Shown here in pieces: positions 12,901 to 22,753 of a DNA stretch of 64,000 nucleotides. The stretch lies in the NCBI RefSeq assembly GCF_021462225.1, contig NC_061817.1:893326-957325 (forward strand), in the 5' to 3' direction. Made by a program: the position numbers and the translations under genes. Below the pieces are notes generated by a model. That model was given only the letters and a program-made list of their open reading frames with translations, was not told the origin of the DNA and did not search any database. This DNA comes from Girardinichthys multiradiatus. Lineage: Eukaryota > Chordata > Actinopteri > Cyprinodontiformes > Goodeidae. Within the stretch, counting starts at the first letter, position 1. Every line of letters begins with the position of its first letter.

Positions 12901-15900
12901 GGTTATAAAGAATGAGGGACAACACCTTGAACCTTCTGTGAGATTGAGCCGTGTACTCTAACTGGGTTTTTGTTTCAGCCTTAGGAAGACGGCAGGTGTG
13001 CCAGGAACTAACTGTTACCCTCCGCTTTTACTGTTCACTCTCTGTTTACCTCCAAAGCAACTGTTTGGACCACTTTGGTTACTACCGTCATGTCTTCTGA
13101 ACTGCTAGGTATGAAGAGTGTAAAGAGAAACTAGTGCCATTTTTGAAGAAAGTGGGCTTCAACCCGAAGAAAGACATTCACTTCATGCCTTGTTCTGGGC
13201 TAACAGGAGCCAACCTGAAGGAATCCACCGACCTGTGTCCCTGGTATACGTAAGTGCATTCATTTTCATTAGCGGTTTCCCCAAAGTCATCAGTCTATCC
13301 TCTGCTAACCTTGCTTTTATCTGGCAATATAGAGGTTTGCCCTTCATTCCCCACTTGGATAGTCTGCCAAATTTCAACAGATCAAGTGATGGTCCAGTCA
13401 GGTTGCCCATCGTAGACAAATACAAGGTACAAATGTTTTTTATCTTGTGAACATTGTATGATGAAACGTTGCTTCTGGTTTTCATGGACTGAAACTCGGT
13501 TGCTCTTCTATCGATCTGTCTCATCAGGACATGGGGACCGTGGTTCTCGGCAAGCTGGAGTCTGGCTCCATCAGTAAAGCACAACAGCTGGTCATGATGC
13601 CGAACAGGGTAAGCTTATCCCATCAGTTTTATGGCTGATTTGCAACCTGTGATTATTTTACAGCTCTGAGCAGCTGAGATGGTAATTCTAATTTCTGGAT
13701 GAAATTATTAAAAATGTTTTCCCAGCTTTCCTTCCATGAGCAACACTGATTTGAAATGGGAGCAGAGGTGAAATCAGTCAGTGTCGGAGCAGTTGCTGTC
13801 AAACACAATCAGTGTCTGTGTTCCTTGTAGAGTATGAACTCTGAGACTGAATCCATCACATTCAATAACAGAGCAGCTTTGCTGTAATTCAGCTGCTGTT
13901 TTCTGCTGAAGTTTCACTTTTTGCTTTCAGTTCAGTTTATTTACACAGTCGTCTTCCAACAGATCCAATTTATATGATGAAATGTACAATCAGTTATATC
14001 ATATAAACAGATTCAAGAATCAGTTTGATCGTGGTTTTTAAAAAAGAAATCAGATAAAGTTCAGTTTGTTACTACCAGGGCTGCAGATTTACTCATGGTG
14101 CTATAACAGTGTGTAGAGTTTTCTATATGGAGAACAGCTTGGACAAACACTGTAAACAGACAACAGGTATGCCAGGAACAATAAATGTAAGCTAATCAAT
14201 TAGGAACAATGCATTCAGGCTTTATGCCAGTAATATATTTGTTGACACAGCATAAAAAGGTAAAGAGATAGCAACGTTCGTGAAGTCATTAAGAAACAAG
14301 AACAAAGTGACGTAATCAGGTCTATTAGCTATGAACCCAAATCAGAAAAACATGAGCACCTTTCAGTTCTTTATGACGAGTAATGTCATTACCACAACAT
14401 TTCTCAATGTCATCACATAACACGGGTTTCCTGACGTCACGCAGTTGTAGTACCTATACATGAGACATGAAGGAAGGGTCCCTAGTTTCTATGGTTAAGA
14501 CAGACCCCCTCGGTGTGCCAGACCGGCTCACTTGAATGGCACGGTCTTAAGTTATCTAGGTGGGACGTGGTAAGGCGTATTGTGTCACCTCTTGTTTTCA
14601 CTGTTGCACTCGATGGATTGTTTGGTGTGTGAAGGCCTTATGGATTTGATCTGACTTCTATTTGCTGAGACATCTCTGACCTATTCTAACACATAACCAC
14701 ATTAAAACATATTTTCTGTTGCTGCACTTAATGTTTGGGGACCCTCTGTGTTGTACATGTGGTAAGGGGTCGCTAGCTTAGTGTTAGCTGTAGCTCCACC
14801 ATGGCTACCCGTCTTGTTGTTTCTCTGTCTCTCTCCAAGTCTCCTCTTTCCTCTCTGTGTCAGATGTTCAGTTTCTCCTCTGCCTCCTTTAGTGATAATG
14901 GTACATATAATAAATGTAGCATTTTTGTAGCTTTGGAGGCGAGTGTGTCGGAATTACAGGCCAGGCAGAAAACCAGCAGGTAGCTGAGGTCCCTTAGCCA
15001 GCACGGAGCCACCAAGGGTAGCTCCCAGTAGCAGTGCTGAAGCAGAGCCCACGCAGCCGGGACCTAAGACTATGGTCAAAACAAATCAATCTAATTTCTG
15101 ACATTATGAATGGATGATATTTACCTCGTAGCCCACTGTTCTAAGCCTTAAAAACTTGCATCATTGCATCACTTGTCTTAGTCCCTGTTTCTGGATCTGC
15201 TTTCTTCACACAGCATGTGGTGGAGGTATTGAGTCTCCTATCAGATGATGTGGAGACAGATGATGCTGAACCTGGTGAAAACCTCAAGCTGCGACTGAAG
15301 GGCATCGAGGAGGAGGAGATCCTGCCTGGCTTTATTCTGTGTAATTCTGACAGCCTTTGTCATTCAGGGCGCACCTTCGACGCCCAGGTAAGTCCACCCA
15401 TCAGTGCTTCAGCAGCACATCATCTTCCACCCCGTTCAGTAAAATGCCACTGAGGAACTGAGCTTGTTATAGATGTGATTGTTTGAATGTGGCTTGTACT
15501 GATCATTTCTTCCTTTCTCCACAGATTGTCATCATTGAACACAAATCTATCATCTGTCCTGGTTACAACGCGGTCCTTCACATTCACACATGCATTGAAG
15601 AAGTTCAAATTACAGTAAGACTCAGAGTTCAACCAATATGCTCCTGGTATCAATCTCCATCTGAACCTTATCTGTCTGCTAACACCTGTTTCCTTTGCAG
15701 GCCTTAATCTGTCTAGTGGACAAGAAGACAGGAGAAAAGAGTAAGACGCGGCCACGGTTTGTCAAGCAGGACCAGGTCTGCATTGCTCGTTTGCGCACAG
15801 CAGGAACCATTTGCCTCGAGACCTTTAAAGAGTTTCCTCAGATGGGACGGTTTACCTTACGAGATGAAGGTGAGGCACCTCCACCTGGTGGTGGGTGAAG

Positions 15901-17652
15901 GCCATATTTAATTTAAATCTTATCTAGCAAGAACATTTGCATTGGAACCACCAACATCAATGTATTCTGTTGGGAATTTATGTGATGGTCCAACATTAAG
16001 TAAACTCGAGTTTGTATTTTCACACCCCTAAATAACATCTATTGAAACTGACTGGCCGTAGGTGGGCACCAGTTTAATCTCCATATGAACACTGCTGCTC
16101 TGTGAAAGTCTCAGATCAGAGAAGCAACAGAGAAGACCCATGGTACCTCAGGAGGACCTGCACAGATCCACAACTTAGAAGGGAGATTATGTTGATATGA
16201 CAATTATTAGCAGTGCTCTCCACAAATCTGGGCCTGTATTCACAAAGAATCCTGACTAAAAGACGCTCCTGGTGACGTGATTCTAAGAAAAATCTTAGAA
16301 TTTCTTGAATTCTAAGATTCTCTGTTTGTTTTTTTTTTTAGAATTTTCTCTCAGTAAGATAAAAGTTATTCACGAAGCATCTCAGGCCTTAAGAGATGTT
16401 AGGAGGAGGACTTTTAGAGATAAGAGTGTCTTAAGCAGAGAAGATGGTGGAAAGACAGAGAGAGAGGAGAGATATTCAACGAACAATCAACTGAATTAAT
16501 AAAACGCTACCGGCTCAATAGCTCGGGGATTAAAGGTGAACCTCTGGTAAGGTTATATTAGGAAGGATAAATAAATAATAGAAATTACAATCAAAAAACA
16601 TGAATAAAAAGTAAACAACATCACACCCAACAACGGGGTCAACCACCCTGTCTCACTAAGATAGGAATTTCTGTTGTCTCCTCGCTCAGAGTTGCTCTCA
16701 GGAGAGAACCGAGTCACTCTTAAGCTAGGAATCCTTGGCAGGAATTTTTAGGCTAAGATCGGAGCTCTCTGACAGGACTCAGAGAATCTTTGTGAATATG
16801 GACCCTTGTCTTTATGAAAGACTGCCAAGAAGGTAATTGTTGATACAAAGTCAGATGAAATTCATTTATGGGATGCAGCACACACCTAGAAGAAGAAGGT
16901 GCTCTCGTCAGACCAACGCCAGCTACCATTTAAAAATAAAAATAAAAAAATGCTGTGTGTGGTACAAAGCACATCACTCTTAAAGACCATCCTCGCAGTG
17001 AAACAGAGGTGGTAGCATTGTGCTTTTCTTTAGCAGAAACGGGGAAGCTGGTCAGATGGGTAGATGGAGTTAAATCCAGGACCATCCTGCAAGAAAACTG
17101 AGGCTGCAGAAGACTTGAGACTGGGGTGGAGGTTTACCTTCCTGCAGGAAAACCACCCTAAACATTCAATGGAATGGTTTATGTCAAAACATGTGCATGT
17201 GTTAGAATGGCCTAGTCAAAGTCTAAAGCTACATCTGAGAATGTGTGGCAAGTCTTGAAAATGTATTTATTAAGAATGAGCAGGAGCTCCTTGTCTGGTG
17301 ATGTGCAACGCAGATGGAGACCTTCTCCAGTTGACCTGGGGTTATTTTAATGGAAGGGGTTCTCCACTGAGGCTGAATGCAGATGCAGACCACACTTTAC
17401 AGATTATTTACCTTCCTCTACACAAATATGTGCATTCTGTGTTGGTCTAGTGCATTACATCCCAATAACATATTCAAGATTCTGGTATTAATGTTTTAAA
17501 GGTATTAAACTCAATGGTGGAGAATAAAACTGGATTCTGACACAATGCTAAAACCATCTGAACAAGAAGCTGATAGTTTTGGTTGTGTGTTTTCATCAGG
17601 TAAGACCATCGCCATCGGGAAGGTTCTGAAGCTGGTGGCTGAGCGGGACTGA
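945..17652 (+). CDS. gspt1: eukaryotic peptide chain release factor GTP-binding subunit eRF3 (gspt1), 13 coding exons
   Basis: eRF3 is the cytosolic GTPase that works with eRF1 to release the finished peptide at stop codons and that binds poly(A)-binding protein. Exons with GT-AG borders: 945-1137, 8467-8700, 10681-10714, 10796-10873, 11075-11255, 11484-11638, 13109-13249, 13333-13426, 13528-13608, 15214-15387, 15525-15614, 15701-15869, 17600-17652. They total 1,677 nt, giving 558 residues plus TGA, with every phase agreeing. Residues about 32-52 form the overlapping PAM2 motifs (LNVNAKPF...AAEFVPPF) that bind the PABP MLLE domain. An acidic linker in exon 2 follows. The GTPase has GHVDAGKST at about 140-148 (split by an intron), DAPGHKS at about 217 and NKMD at about 279. 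Beta-barrel domains II and III follow, ending in [11 protein letters not shown]. The start is the ATG opening the PAM2 exon. The reading frame is intact, with no sign of decay. The gspt1-versus-gspt2 name rests on overall likeness. Confidence 0.96.
1138..3369. other. first part of gspt1 intron 1, nothing coding recognised
   Basis: Begins with the donor gtgagt. Around 2150-2340 there is a degenerate pyrimidine-rich stretch of CTTT/TCTA-like tetranucleotides, which looks like an eroded microsatellite and creates a chance ORF of 81 codons. No exon-like sequence similar to eRF3 is seen here. Confidence 0.5.
3373..3596. mobile_element. short MITE with Harbinger-type ends
   Basis: 224-bp element. 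Its 13-bp inverted ends are GGGTGTATTCACA at the left and TGTGAATACACCC at the right, flanked on both sides by TTA (3370-3372 and 3597-3599). A TTA/TAA 3-bp duplication is typical of PIF/Harbinger insertions. No coding capacity. Confidence 0.7.
4132..4575 (+). repeat. dispersed teleost repeat (inverted copy at 6475)
   Basis: Opens with a CAATTCAGTTTTATTTCTATAG-like end and continues through a block ending near CCACGACCGACTGGG. I recognise it as a very common dispersed repeat of fish genomes. The opening of about 100 bases reappears in reverse orientation at 6475-6568, which supports repeat status from this window alone. Confidence 0.65.
5132..5230. repeat. end of a hAT-type non-autonomous element
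   Basis: AGGGCTGCGGCTAACGATT followed by stretches of ATCGA/ATCAA-like sequence matches the left end of a common fish hAT MITE; a relative lies at 12158-12478. The other end is not clear. Confidence 0.45.
6475..6568 (-). repeat. reverse copy of the dispersed repeat at 4132
   Basis: Contains CTTGAGACAACATGTGTTG and GAATTGGCGCTATATAAATA and ends in an AATTGAATTG tail. This is the reverse complement of the opening of the 4132-4575 repeat, 5'-truncated. Confidence 0.65.
6772..7000. repeat. MITE-like repeat
   Basis: Starts near GGCCCTGTTTACACGACAAC and carries GAAAACG / CGTGTAGACG motifs in both orientations, as in a common teleost non-autonomous DNA transposon. No target duplication could be fixed. 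Confidence 0.4.
7282..8002 (+). mobile_element. internally deleted hAT transposon in gspt1 intron 1
   Basis: 721-bp element. Inverted ends are TAGTGATGGGTACC and GGGTACCCATCGCTA, flanked by a perfect 8-bp direct repeat GTTGTAGT (7274-7281 and 8003-8010). An 8-bp duplication and such ends are diagnostic of hAT elements. The interior keeps only the N-terminal, zinc-finger-coding part of a transposase (7393-7731), so the element cannot move on its own. Confidence 0.85.
7393..7731 (+). pseudogene. truncated hAT transposase with BED-type zinc finger
   Basis: 112-codon ORF inside the hAT element. Residues about 41-80 carry a BED-finger pattern: SKVWLQF at the start, a C-x2-C-like pair split as CNIFDAKC, then [11 protein letters not shown]. 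The catalytic domain and dimerisation region are absent, and the histidine ligands after SNLRKDL are not evident. Family members usually exceed 500 residues. Confidence 0.65.
9277..9730. repeat. Tc1-related non-autonomous element in gspt1 intron 2
   Basis: Starts after a TA at 9275-9276 with CACTACTGGTCAAACGTTTT. It contains CATGAGCTTCATGAGG and CTGAAATGGTTTCCAAAGAG and closes with GATGCCTTCAGTGAGAATC, the hallmark segments of a widespread fish Tc1-like transposon. Almost all of the transposase region is deleted. A second copy is at 27230-27528. Confidence 0.7.
9731..10680. other. rest of gspt1 intron 2, nothing recognised
   Basis: No repeat or exon could be recognised. Short ORFs on both strands here lack domains. 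Confidence 0.4.
12158..12478. repeat. hAT MITE in gspt1 intron 6
   Basis: Left end has AACTAACGATTATTTTGATG and right end has CATCGATGAATCTGATTCTTTCAG, with ATCGATTATTGG-type inverted AT-rich blocks between. This matches the same common hAT MITE family as 5132. Confidence 0.55.
12555..12615 (+). repeat. possible tRNA-derived SINE remnant
   Basis: Contains a good RNA polymerase III B box, GGTTCGATTCC, at about 12585-12595, but no matching A box. Probably a SINE head fragment. Confidence 0.3.
12666..12750 (+). repeat. short unclassified repeat, copy A
   Basis: About 85 bases starting GGGTCCCTAGTTTCTATGG, repeated with moderate divergence at 14476-14560. Both copies are in gspt1 introns and in the same orientation. 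I do not recognise the family. Confidence 0.6.
14476..14560 (+). repeat. short unclassified repeat, copy B
   Basis: Second copy of the repeat at 12666-12750. Shared blocks include CCTAGTTTCTATGGTTAAGA, GCTCACT and TTAAGTTATC. The opening words GGGTCCCTAG occur once more near 28620. Confidence 0.6.
14770..15075 (+). repeat. retroelement 5' fragment with ORF1-like start
   Basis: A 60-codon ORF (14801-14983) rich in serine ([20 protein letters not shown]) followed by [12 protein letters not shown] resembles the start of a teleost retroelement ORF1. It stops at TAG and no downstream retroelement sequence follows. Classification is from memory of the family only. Confidence 0.35.
15955..17480 (+). 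mobile_element. decayed Tc1-like transposon in the last gspt1 intron
   Basis: Pieces of a Tc1-like transposase can be followed in order on the + strand: CAGAGAAGCAACAGAGAAGA and GACCTGCACAGATCCACAA near 16110-16170, AGAAGAAGGTGCTCT near 16890, GGTGGTAGCATTGTGC near 17010, and TTAGAATGGCC near 17205. The tail GTGTTGGTCTAGTGCATTAC is near 17435. Many indels destroy the frame. The copy is split by a second element at about 16230-16805. Confidence 0.65.
16230..16805. mobile_element. Harbinger-like element nested in the Tc1 relic
   Basis: Inverted ends are GGGCCTGTATTCACAAAG at the left and CTTTGTGAATATGGACCC at the right (2 mismatches), breaking the Tc1 relic at this point. The interior (about 16440-16540, + strand) has an ORF tail reading [13 protein letters not shown], reminiscent of the N-terminal region of Harbinger-associated proteins, but no catalytic domain. 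The probable 3-bp duplication (CTG/TTG) has a mismatch. Confidence 0.5.
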
Positions 17653-18194
17653 AGAGGACCGAGATGTCTTGAGTCTTTGTGTTAAGGATCTGGCAGAATT
17701 CGGTCACAAACTGCCTCCATCTTCAGTGGTGAAAGCACCTTCCTGTCACGCTCCCTCTGTGCGTGTTGAAGATCAGCTTTGGAAAAATCAACTTGTGAAA
17801 AAGAAACCTGTTTTTAAACAAAAGACAAAGAATGATTACCACAGGAGTCAGCTTTCTCATATTGAGAGCTCTGTTATGCCATTCTGGGTTAGCCCCTCCT
17901 TCACTCTCCCATTCCTATTACATTACATGAGTTTTTTTCATTTGGCTTTTTATTTTATTTTTTTTGCTGTCATCGATGACTCTCAGAGGGCAGAACTTCT
18001 ATCCATAAACACACACGGACCAGGATTTTGCCAATGAAAGCAAATGATATTCTTTGAAAGAACTTGACCATTTGAAAGCAGAAGTGTATCTTGGTTGTAT
18101 GTTCCCTTTGCTTTTACCCAGTTTTGGTTTCTCAGGCGTTCTGGCTGTGTGCTTGAGCGTTGATCAAATGTTATTAAAGCAACCAACTGTTCCA

Positions 18195-18200
18195 ATAAAA
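18195..18200 (+). terminator. gspt1: gspt1 poly(A) signal
   Basis: AATAAA 543 bases after the gspt1 stop codon, followed by a GTGTTTGTC-type GU-rich element about 20 bases on. It is the first canonical hexamer downstream, which makes a 3'UTR of about 560 bases. Confidence 0.7.
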
Positions 18201-18219
18201 CATTAATTGGGAAAACAAA

Positions 18220-20450
18220 AGTGTTTGTCAGAGCTCACTCCAGTAGCCTGCTGTCTGTCACCTTCCACATCTTTCAGAGGAGGAGAAGCTGCTGGTTCAT
18301 ATTCTTGCTAACACATTTCAAGAATAATTGGTTGATTAATACCCTTTAATGCACACGAATCATTACAACAGACAACTTCTTAAAAGTTTGTCAGTGTTGA
18401 TGTTGGGCAACATTAGATTTTAAGACGTCGCCCTTACACTGCCACCTACTGGCCAACATGGTCAGCAGGGAGCCAGAAATGCAGAGCACTGTTTGGCCAG
18501 CTCAGTAAATCAGAATATTACTGCAAATTTCAGTAAGTTCACTAAGTGAAACACATATAGGTTCAGTTTCGAGCCTTTATTTCTGTTTATCTGCTTCTAG
18601 CAAATGAAAACATTTAAGAATAAATTATTACACCAGACCAATTAAAAACATTTTAATACAGAAATGTTGGTTAGGTTGTTTTCAAAAGGTTCTTTTAATC
18701 TGACTGAGCCTCATTACAACCCGGTTTCTGATTTATTTGATATGACTTTAGTATCAGGTGCTTACAGGTAAAGGACATTACTGGTAGAATTAACTGGTAA
18801 ACATTTTAAAGAACGTTTGAAATTGTGATATTTTTTCCATTAAAGTGGACTTCATGCATCATTGGTTGTAACTTGATTGAAATTATGACCATTACAGTGA
18901 AATGCTTCCAACAGAATTGTGTTCCTGCATCAAAAAACTTCAATAAGGCTTTTTGTACAGATAAAAAAATCCTCCTTAATTCAACTGTGTGGGGAATATT
19001 AATATCTATTAAGGCTCAAATGCAGAAGATCCTCAAAGACCTACAGTTGAGGTAATGGAGCTAAACTCAAATCAATAAGTGATTTGTCTAAAGGGTAAAC
19101 AGGAACTTAAGGAGGTGTCCTTACAATTAAAATATTGTATAATAGGAAAATAAAAATGTTAAGATGTTTTTCATGTTTTAATGTCTAACTGCATATTGTC
19201 AACCAGAGATACCTTGTAGAAAACTGAGGTTAAATCTGTGTGAAATGGTTCAAGGTTTCCTCTGTTGAGCTGACATCTAGAAAGCTATTTTCCTGATGGT
19301 GCAGCTGTAGAATCGACTATCTGTAGAAACTGTTCAGCACTGTAGTCCCTGAAGCTTTAAAGACACAGAAACGTACTGCTTTTAAGTCCGAAGGGATGCT
19401 TTCTACAGAACTTCTATTTAAAAAGATGTCCAATGATGAGTCATGATGTCATTACCTGGGCTGGTTAGAGAGATTATGATCAGGAGCCCACTGGAAACGC
19501 CACCATTACAGGAAACAGTGGATGATTCAGGGGAGTAAGAAATATGAGCTGTTCTTGAAGAGTTCCTTAATGCTTTGGTACCGACGATGTAAACCAGCTG
19601 ATGGTCTCTGTCCTGCTCAGGAAATGGTTCCATCCCTCTAATCTGCAGCATCTTCGTCTCGTCGTCTGATCTTCAACTGCCTTTCTGCTCTAGCAGCATT
19701 AAAACCTAGTTGTAGATATTTTTGCCTTAATTTCCAGGTAAACGTGTGAATATCTGAAGGGTTCCCGTCGATGCAGTGGACACAGAATGCAAATTTATTG
19801 TTAAGCTCAATGTTTTAGTAAGAGCAGACTAACTAGGGCAGCTATTGTAGTATTTGTCATCCTAAATCAATAGATCGGTATCGTATACGTAAGGTCCAAA
19901 AAAGTCAAATTCTTAAAAGCCATTTTTCACAGTGTCTCTTCACATTTAATTATTTCTTACATTTCTTTGTTCATTCTGATTTTGACAAATCTTTGGGCAG
20001 CATTTTTATTTTGTGGTTTTTATTCAGGTGTTCGTTCTGTTGTGACAAATATACAAATTTATCTCCTGACATTCTTCATTTCTTGCAAACCTGTGAGTAA
20101 ATTCTGCTCCTGAAGCTAACTCATGGTGTAGTTCTAGTTACACTATTCACCATTAGCGCCTTTAATGTAGGAAAGTTCATATTCAAGGAGGTTTGGTTCA
20201 AAAACCTGAATTTAAACAATGGGCCAAAGCCCATCGTCAGGAAGTTGTTCACGTTACGTGGCCTTGGTGGAAAACTACTGAAGCTAAACAACACCTATTG
20301 AAATTGGTGAAGTTACATTTTTCTCTTTAAACTTTCCAGCAGACTAAATATAAGTACATAAATCAGTAAATGACGTGTATTGCTAAGAAGTATATTTTGA
20401 CATATAGCCTCTGATTTTGATTTGGGTGTATTCAGGGAGCCTGCAACACA
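18220..20450. other. intergenic region, nothing recognised
   Basis: AT-rich, with only short ORFs lacking domains on either strand. No RNA gene, CpG-rich promoter or repeat with clear ends was recognised. Confidence 0.45.
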
Positions 20451-20787
20451 GATTTAATGGTCTGCAATTTTCATCATAGGTACACTTGAACTGTAAGAGG
20501 CAGAATCTGAGAAAAAAATCCTCAAATCAGATTAGATGAAATTTCAATAATTAATTTGTCTTTTATTGCATGAATAAGTATTTTATCACCTATCAACCAG
20601 CAAGGATTCTGGCTCCCTCAGACCTGTTAAGAAGCCTTCCTATACTCCACTTCTTACCTGTATTAATTGCACCTGTTTGAAACTCATTACCTGTCTAAAA
20701 AACACCTCTCTACACACTCGTTGGAAGACCAAAGAACTCTCTAAGGACATCAGGGACAGAATTGTAGAGCTGCACAAGGCTGGGATG

Positions 20788-21149
20788 TATGGAAGCAAAT
20801 CGTTACCATATTTCAAATGAAAAAGCATTTTCAGAAATGCTTTTTCATTTTAAGAATGTGGCTGCATTGTTTGACTCATAAATAAAATTAGTAATCAATC
20901 ATCCTATTTGCATTTGCATTTTCTTCTTCATGACTGCACATTTTATTCCATAATCAAAAAGAAAACAAAGCAGACATTGCTTTTTTGTTTTCGTGGTCTG
21001 CCCGCAAAGTACTGCCCAGAACTCAAAAACGAAAAATCATTCCGAGCTGCGGGCGCAGCAGAGTGACGTCATCAGCCGCTCTTCCTCATCTCCCTGCTGA
21101 CCGAGCTACCCATCTTGTCCGGTAGGGGGCGCTGTGCACGTCTGCATTG
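20788..21149 (+). repeat. left terminal inverted repeat (362 bp)
   Basis: Pairs with 22398-22753. Near the outer end it contains its own hairpin: a 16-bp stem 20815-20830 / 20835-20850 with a 4-base loop. The inner part is GC-rich and includes GTAGGGGGCGCTGTGCACG. Confidence 0.85.
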
Positions 21150-21216
21150 CATGACATTGCAAACGTGCTGAGAAATTGATTGAATTGCAGCAGGGACGAG
21201 CTCAATTTGTGGCAGT

Positions 21217-21916
21217 GGCAGGAAGAACTGGTAGTTCTGGTGGCAGGAAGAACTGGTAGTTCTGGTGGCAGGAAGAACTGGTAGTTCCGGTGGCAGGAAG
21301 AACTGGTAGTTCTGGTGGCAGGAAGAACTGGTAGTTCCGGTGGCAGGAAGAACTGGTAGTTCCGGTGGCAGGAAGAACTGGTAGTTCCGGTGGCAGGAAG
21401 AACTGGTAGTTCTGGTGGCAGGAAGAACTGGTAGTTCTGGTGGCAGGAAGAACTGGTAGTTCCGGTGGCAGGAAGAACTGGTAGTTCCGGTGGCAGGAAG
21501 AACTGGTAGTTCCGGTGGCAGGAAGAACTGGTAGTTCTGGTGGCAGGAAGAACTGGTAGTTCTGGTGGCAGGAAGAACTGGTAGTTCCGGTGGCAGGAAG
21601 AACTGGTAGTTCTGGTGGCAGGAAGAACTGGTAGTTCTGGTGGCAGGAAGAACTGGTAGTTCCGGTGGCAGGAAGAACTGGTAGTTCCGGTGGCAGGAAG
21701 AACTGGTAGTTCCGGTGGCAGGAAGAACTGGTAGTTCCGGTGGCAGGAAGAACTGGTAGTTCCGGTGGCAGGAAGAACTGGTAGTTCCGGTGGCAGGAAG
21801 AACTGGTAGTTCCGGTGGCAGGAAGAACTGGTAGTTCTGGTGGCAGGAAGAACTGGTAGTTCCGGTGGCAGGAAGAACTGGTAGTTCCGGTGGCAGGAAG
21901 AACTGGTAGTTCTGGT
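21217..21916 (+). repeat. 25-bp minisatellite, 28 exact-length units
   Basis: Exactly 700 bases made of 28 units of 25 bp. Units begin GGCAGGAAGAACTGGTAGTT and differ at one position only, CTGGT (11 units) or CCGGT (17 units). The array makes a 297-codon minus-strand ORF (21086-21979) with a 25-residue repeat, because 25 is not divisible by three and the unit lacks stops in all three frames on that strand. The ORF is best read as a by-product, not a gene. Confidence 0.95.
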
Positions 21917-22397
21917 GGCAGGCTGTGGCATCCTCATAGCAGCCTTATGGCCCGGGACATCCAGCGTGTTTTTAAGCATTTATTTATACATTTCTGTGAG
22001 TGATAATTCAGAATAGCCGCTCGTGATCTATAATAAACCAGCTGTTTGTGCAATAAATCTTCGTCATCCTTTCAACACGTCACACATACACATAGTGCTA
22101 TTTATTTTCCATGTCAAGTAAATACAATCACCTTATGTTATGGGTCTAAAGCTGTTTGTTAAATAATAATCAATAATGAAATCATTATTTAAAGGTAACA
22201 GGTTATAACAATAATGACATCCTATTTGCCGATAATCAGCATCAGCTTCCACAAAAACAGCAACAACCGCATTGGCAAACTTTTACGGCCGGTCTGGCAC
22301 CTTCTGGCATCCTCGCGGAATCCCGTGCCACCCTGCGGCAGGCTTTGGCAGTTCCGGTGGCAGCTTCGGTGGCAGGTTGTGGCGGAACTGCCACAGT

Positions 22398-22753
22398 CAA
22401 TGCAGACGTGCACAGCGCCCCCTACCGAGCAAGCCGGGTAGCTCGGTCAGCAGGGAGCTGAGGAAGAGCGGCTGCTGACGTCACTCTGCTGCGCCCGCCG
22501 CTCGGAATGCTTTTTTGTTTTTGAGTTCTGGGCAGTACTTTGCAGGCAGACCACGAAAACGAAAAAGCAATGTCTGCTTTGTTTTCTTTTTGATTATGGA
22601 ATAAAATGTGAAGTCATGAAGAAGAAAATGCAAATAGGATGATTGATTACTAATTTTATTTATGGGTCAAATAATGCAGACACATTCTTAAAATGAAAAA
22701 GCATTTCTGGAAATGCTTTTTCATTTGAAATATGGTAACGATTTGCTTCCATA
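22398..22753 (-). repeat. right terminal inverted repeat (356 bp)
   Basis: Reverse complement of the left repeat with scattered substitutions and a few small indels. It keeps the same subterminal 16-bp hairpin (22691-22706 / 22711-22726). Confidence 0.85.

Larger units (their letters stand above)
20788..22753. mobile_element. non-autonomous element with ~360-bp terminal inverted repeats and an internal minisatellite
   Basis: Left inverted repeat 20788-21149 and right inverted repeat 22398-22753 are near-identical when one is reversed; both start TATGGAAGCAAATCGTTACC. The 6-bp target GGGATG is present on both sides (20782-20787 and 22754-22759), and the Tc1 sequence rejoins cleanly if the element plus one target copy is removed, so this is a real insertion. 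The 1.25-kb interior holds a 28-copy 25-bp tandem array (21217-21916), AT-rich sequence and a few degenerate copies of the same unit near 22335-22390. I see no transposase. A 6-bp duplication does not fit Tc1 (TA), hAT (8) or Harbinger (3); Dada-type elements make 6-7 bp, but the family is not identified. Confidence 0.85.

Noticed and set aside
21086..21979. 297-codon minus-strand ORF with a 25-residue repeat (TTSSSCHRNYQFFLPPELP-like)
   Set aside because: It is simply the 25-bp minisatellite read in its three successive frames. No signal peptide, exon context or family supports a protein.
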